A program made the position numbers and the translations under genes. Below, piece by piece: positions 61,305-64,000 of a stretch of DNA of 64,000 nucleotides. This stretch comes from Ignavibacterium sp037440165 (lineage in GTDB: Bacteria; Bacteroidota; Ignavibacteria; Ignavibacteriales; Ignavibacteriaceae), in the NCBI RefSeq assembly GCF_037440165.1, contig NZ_JBBIUQ010000010.1:1-64000 (forward strand), in the 5' to 3' direction. Each line of letters starts with the position of its first letter. The first letter of the stretch is position 1. The notes beneath the pieces were generated by a model. It was not told the origin of the DNA. It ran no database searches and saw only the letters and a program-made list of their open reading frames with translations.

Positions 61305-63105
61305 GCTGGGTTTTATTTATTAATTCATTTATGTCAAGAATAAGAATTACCGTTCCATCTCCCATAATTGTGGAACCAGCAATTCCAGGAACTCTTCCAA
61401 TGTATGAACCGAGTGATTTTATTACTATTTCTTTCTGTCCGAGCAATTCATCTGCTTCAATTCCAACAACTCTTTCTGCAATTCCAACTATTACTACATA
61501 CTGCCAGATATTTTCTGAAGACTTATTATTTTGATTTAAGACAACTTCACGTAAAGAAACCAGTGGAATGATTCTGTCACGAAGTTTTATCACTGGTTTA
61601 TTATTTATAGTGTAAATATTTTCTAAGTGAACTCTGATTACTTCAACGACTGAATTGAGAGGAATAACAAATTGTTCGCTATCAACCTTAACAACCATTC
61701 CGCTTATTATTGCCAATGTAAGCGGGAGTTTAATCTGAATTTTAGTTCCCGCACCAACCGTTGATTCGAGATTAATCATTCCTCTCAACTTTGTGACATT
61801 TGTTTTAACTACATCCATACCTACGCCTCTGCCTGAAATATTTGTTACAACTTCGGCAGTAGAAAAGCCAGGTAGAAAAATTAAATTCAATATATCCTGT
61901 TTGGAGAGTTCATCAGCCTTTTCTTTTGAAATTAATCCTTTACTGATTGCTTTTGATTTTATCACTTCAGGATCAATTCCTTTTCCATCATCTTCAATTG
62001 TAATCAGAATATTATTTCCTTCGTGCTCTGCTTTAAGTATTATTGTTCCAACTGGAGTTTTGCCAGCTTTAATTCTGTCCTCCTCTTTTTCAATTCCGTG
62101 ATCTATACTGTTTCTGATTATATGAACCAATGGATCATTTATTTCTTCAATTAAAGTTTTATCAAGTTCTGTCTCTTCTCCTTCAGTTATAAGATTTATT
62201 TTTTTGTTGGCTGATTTTGAAAGGTCTCTTACAAGTCTTGGATATTTATTATACACTTTGCCAATTTTCACCATTCTGGTTTTCATTACAAGCTGCTGAA
62301 GCTCGTTTGTCATCATATCAATAAGCTTTGTGGTTTCTTCAAGTTCTCTTGCAAGTTGTGTTCCTTCATACTCTCTTGATACATCCATATTAATTTGTGC
62401 GAGACGATTTCTTCCAAGCACAAGTTCAGAAACCATATTCAATAATTCATCAAGTTTCTCAACATCAACACGAATTGTATTATCAACTTTTTTCGTATCA
62501 GATGTATTACTATATGTCTCAGATTTCTGTTCAGTTACTTGTGTTGATTTTTCTTCAGGAATTTCTTCTCTTATTTCGATTTTTTCAGCTGATTTATTTT
62601 CGTTTGCTGATATGTCAATCTTTTTTCTTCTGCCGCGCTTTGGTTTATCCTCATTTTTCTTTTTAATTGTTTCAACGCCAGTCCCAATCATTTTATTTAT
62701 TGTGTTCTGCAGTTTAGTAATTACTTCATCTATTTCAACATCTTCGGAATGATTATTTTCAATAGACTGCAGAAGCTCTTTCATCTTATCAAATCCAACC
62801 AGAATTGCATCCATTATTTCAGAGCTTATATTAGCTTCTCTTTTCCTTAATTTGTTTAAAATATCCTCGCATCGATGTGTTAATGCAGTTAGTTTTGTTA
62901 GATTAAAAAATCCCGCCGAGCCTTTAATTGTATGGAATGAACGGAAAACTTTATTCAGGAGATTTTCGTCTTTCGGATTTTTCTCTAATTCAATCAAATC
63001 CAGATCAAGCGAATCAACTATCTCTTTAGACTCGATAAGAAAACTCTCAACTATCTCCCTCATTTCGGGATCAGTCAGTATTGGATTTACAAACATTTCA
63101 CTCAT
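61288..63105 (-). CDS. cheA: Chemotaxis histidine kinase CheA (no clear P2 domain)
   Basis: The 605-residue protein has an Hpt (P1) domain with phospho-acceptor His58 in FRSFHTIKGSAGF. A Lys/Glu-rich linker (about 140-215) contains KPKRGRRKKIDI, where the CheY-binding P2 domain would be. P3 dimerisation follows (about 215-280), then the P4 kinase with NPLVHIIRNSIDHGIE, DDGKGIDP and SGRGVGMDVVKTNV, and a P5 CheW-like domain (about 470-600). It overlaps cheZ by 4 bases. Confidence 0.95.
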   Translation of the reverse strand: MSEMFVNPILTDPEMREIVESFLIESKEIVDSLDLDLIELEKNPKDENLLNKVFRSFHTIKGSAGFFNLTKLTALTHRCEDILNKLRKREANISSEIMDAILVGFDKMKELLQSIENNHSEDVEIDEVITKLQNTINKMIGTGVETIKKKNEDKPKRGRRKKIDISANENKSAEKIEIREEIPEEKSTQVTEQKSETYSNTSDTKKVDNTIRVDVEKLDELLNMVSELVLGRNRLAQINMDVSREYEGTQLARELEETTKLIDMMTNELQQLVMKTRMVKIGKVYNKYPRLVRDLSKSANKKINLITEGEETELDKTLIEEINDPLVHIIRNSIDHGIEKEEDRIKAGKTPVGTIILKAEHEGNNILITIEDDGKGIDPEVIKSKAISKGLISKEKADELSKQDILNLIFLPGFSTAEVVTNISGRGVGMDVVKTNVTKLRGMINLESTVGAGTKIQIKLPLTLAIISGMVVKVDSEQFVIPLNSVVEVIRVHLENIYTINNKPVIKLRDRIIPLVSLREVVLNQNNKSSENIWQYVVIVGIAERVVGIEADELLGQKEIVIKSLGSYIGRVPGIAGSTIMGDGTVILILDINELINKTQHDNHK

Positions 63106-63863
63106 TCTCTATAAAACAATTTGTCTATTTCATCCTGAGTAGACGGATTAATTTTTTTAGATACAACATCATCTACCATTTTCTGAGAAGTATAACCACT
63201 TTGATATCTCGCATTCGGATCGAAAGTCATGCTTTCTTCAAACGGAATACTCAACTCGTCGCTAGTTTTTATTTGAGTTTTTTCAATATCGTGAATCAAT
63301 GATCCAAGTTTTTTCTGTACTGAATCAATCAGATGATTTACTGCTGCAAGCTGCTGTGCTGTTATATCCTGGACTTGTAAAGAAAGAGTTATATTGTTTG
63401 CATATTCTTTTATATTTTTTACGACACCGAGCATTACTTCAAGCCTTTCCTTATTATCATATTTCTCGTCATACTTTTGCAAAAGCTCCGACGCTCTTGG
63501 CGAAGTTGAATGCATTGCTACCTCACGAACCAATTCAGATTTTTCTTTTTCTAGTTCAATCAATCTTTCAAGCATTGATTCTGAATGCCTTGCTTCATTC
63601 AGCATTTTATCAACCAAATCAAGAATTTCATTTGTTGCAAGTTCAGTTGCATTTGCTACATTATTTATTTGATGACTTACTTTCGGAATTTTAGCTGCGC
63701 TGTCTGCAATTGAGTGATTAATATTTTCAAGTAGAGGAATTGTATCGCGCATAAAATCAATCAAACTCTGAATGACAGGTATTAATTTTTCGGAGTATAA
63801 AAATATTGACTTTAGATCGTTAAGCTTCTCAAACAATCTGGTCATTACTGCTTCTGAGTTCAT
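63102..63863 (-). CDS. cheZ: CheZ-type CheY-phosphate phosphatase
   Basis: The 253-residue, mostly helical protein has a long coiled-coil hairpin containing LSLQVQDITAQQLAAVNHLIDSVQKKL, which matches the CheZ active helix (the Gln in QDITAQQ would be catalytic). The C-terminus STQDEIDKLF resembles the CheY-binding tail of CheZ and the N-terminal peptide of FliM in this window. Position directly after cheY and before cheA supports the call. The start directly follows the cheY stop. Confidence 0.85.
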   Translation of the reverse strand: MNSEAVMTRLFEKLNDLKSIFLYSEKLIPVIQSLIDFMRDTIPLLENINHSIADSAAKIPKVSHQINNVANATELATNEILDLVDKMLNEARHSESMLERLIELEKEKSELVREVAMHSTSPRASELLQKYDEKYDNKERLEVMLGVVKNIKEYANNITLSLQVQDITAQQLAAVNHLIDSVQKKLGSLIHDIEKTQIKTSDELSIPFEESMTFDPNARYQSGYTSQKMVDDVVSKKINPSTQDEIDKLFYRE

Positions 63864-64000
63864 CTATTTCTCCGTGATTGTTGTTGAAAGAATCTGTTCG
63901 ATTTTTTCCCTGAGAACCTGAGGAGTAAATGGTTTTAGAATGTAATTATTGACACGAGCTTTTAGTGCTTCAATAATATCATTCTTTAATCCTCTTGTTG
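63864..64000 (-). CDS. cheY: Chemotaxis response regulator CheY, C-terminal part (gene enters from right edge)
   Basis: The visible 137 bases encode the last 45 residues of a receiver domain: LKNDIIEALKARVNNYILKPF, TPQVLREKIEQIL, then a TAG directly before the cheZ ATG. The NNYILKPF motif with the conserved Lys is typical of CheY in this operon order. The phospho-acceptor Asp lies outside the window. Confidence 0.85.
   Translation of the reverse strand, partial: TRGLKNDIIEALKARVNNYILKPFTPQVLREKIEQILSTTITEK

Noticed and set aside
62330..62752. 140-codon Ser/Phe-rich plus-strand frame inside cheA
   Set aside because: It is the antisense shadow of cheA and has the expected Ser/Phe/Ile bias of such frames.

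Overview
The window is an AT-rich stretch of a Gram-negative, flagellated bacterium. Complete P-ring and L-ring genes (flgI, flgH) imply an outer membrane. Long PAS-type sensor kinases, Cys-poor flagellar proteins and the exact flagellar gene order suggest a member of the FCB group, most probably Ignavibacteria (Ignavibacterium/Melioribacter-like). That placement is an inference from protein character, not a database match. I see no tRNA, rRNA, CRISPR array, insertion sequence or phage gene.

Region 1 (about 1-11405) is a biosynthetic island. An NRPS adenylation and carrier module running into a ketosynthase leaves the left edge on the minus strand, followed by a JmjC/cupin-type hydroxylase. 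Divergently transcribed are an Sfp-type phosphopantetheinyl transferase, a hexapeptide acyltransferase, a free-standing acyl carrier protein, an asparagine-synthase-type amidotransferase, an AMP-forming acyl ligase and a NAD-synthase-like ATP pyrophosphatase. A second AMP-forming ligase and a small membrane protein face them on the minus strand. Together they look like a pathway that activates acyl or aminoacyl groups, carries them on phosphopantetheine arms and forms amide bonds. The product is unknown.

Region 2 (about 11497-19427) holds signalling genes: a giant PAS/GAF NarL-type histidine kinase with its LuxR-type regulator, a hybrid kinase with a Cys-rich PAS domain, and a PAS kinase.

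Region 3 (about 19738-59728, all minus strand) is a near-complete flagellar locus. Transcription runs from flgB towards lower coordinates: flgBC, fliEFGHIJ, a MotE-like protein, fliK, flgD, a TIGR02530-type protein, flgE, then a terminator. It continues with fliLMNOPQR, flhBAFG, fliA, two HDOD proteins, a degenerate kinase, flgFGAHIJNKL, two motAB stator pairs, fliW, csrA and several receiver-domain proteins. Flagellin, cap and FliS genes are not in the window. Many neighbours overlap by 4-17 bases, which indicates translational coupling.

Region 4 (59981-64000, minus strand) is a chemotaxis operon, cheY-cheZ-cheA-cheB plus a small Cys-containing protein, closed by an intrinsic terminator. No cheW, cheR or receptor genes are seen here.

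Most notable points: the flgE leader RNA, with competing pairings and five GGA motifs in a locus encoding CsrA and FliW; a hook-type D2 module inserted in FlgL; a receiver-DHp fusion with no ATPase; a kinase-like protein that has lost its phospho-acceptor His; a FlgH without a lipobox Cys; a long motA/motB overlap; and the truncated NRPS-PKS island.
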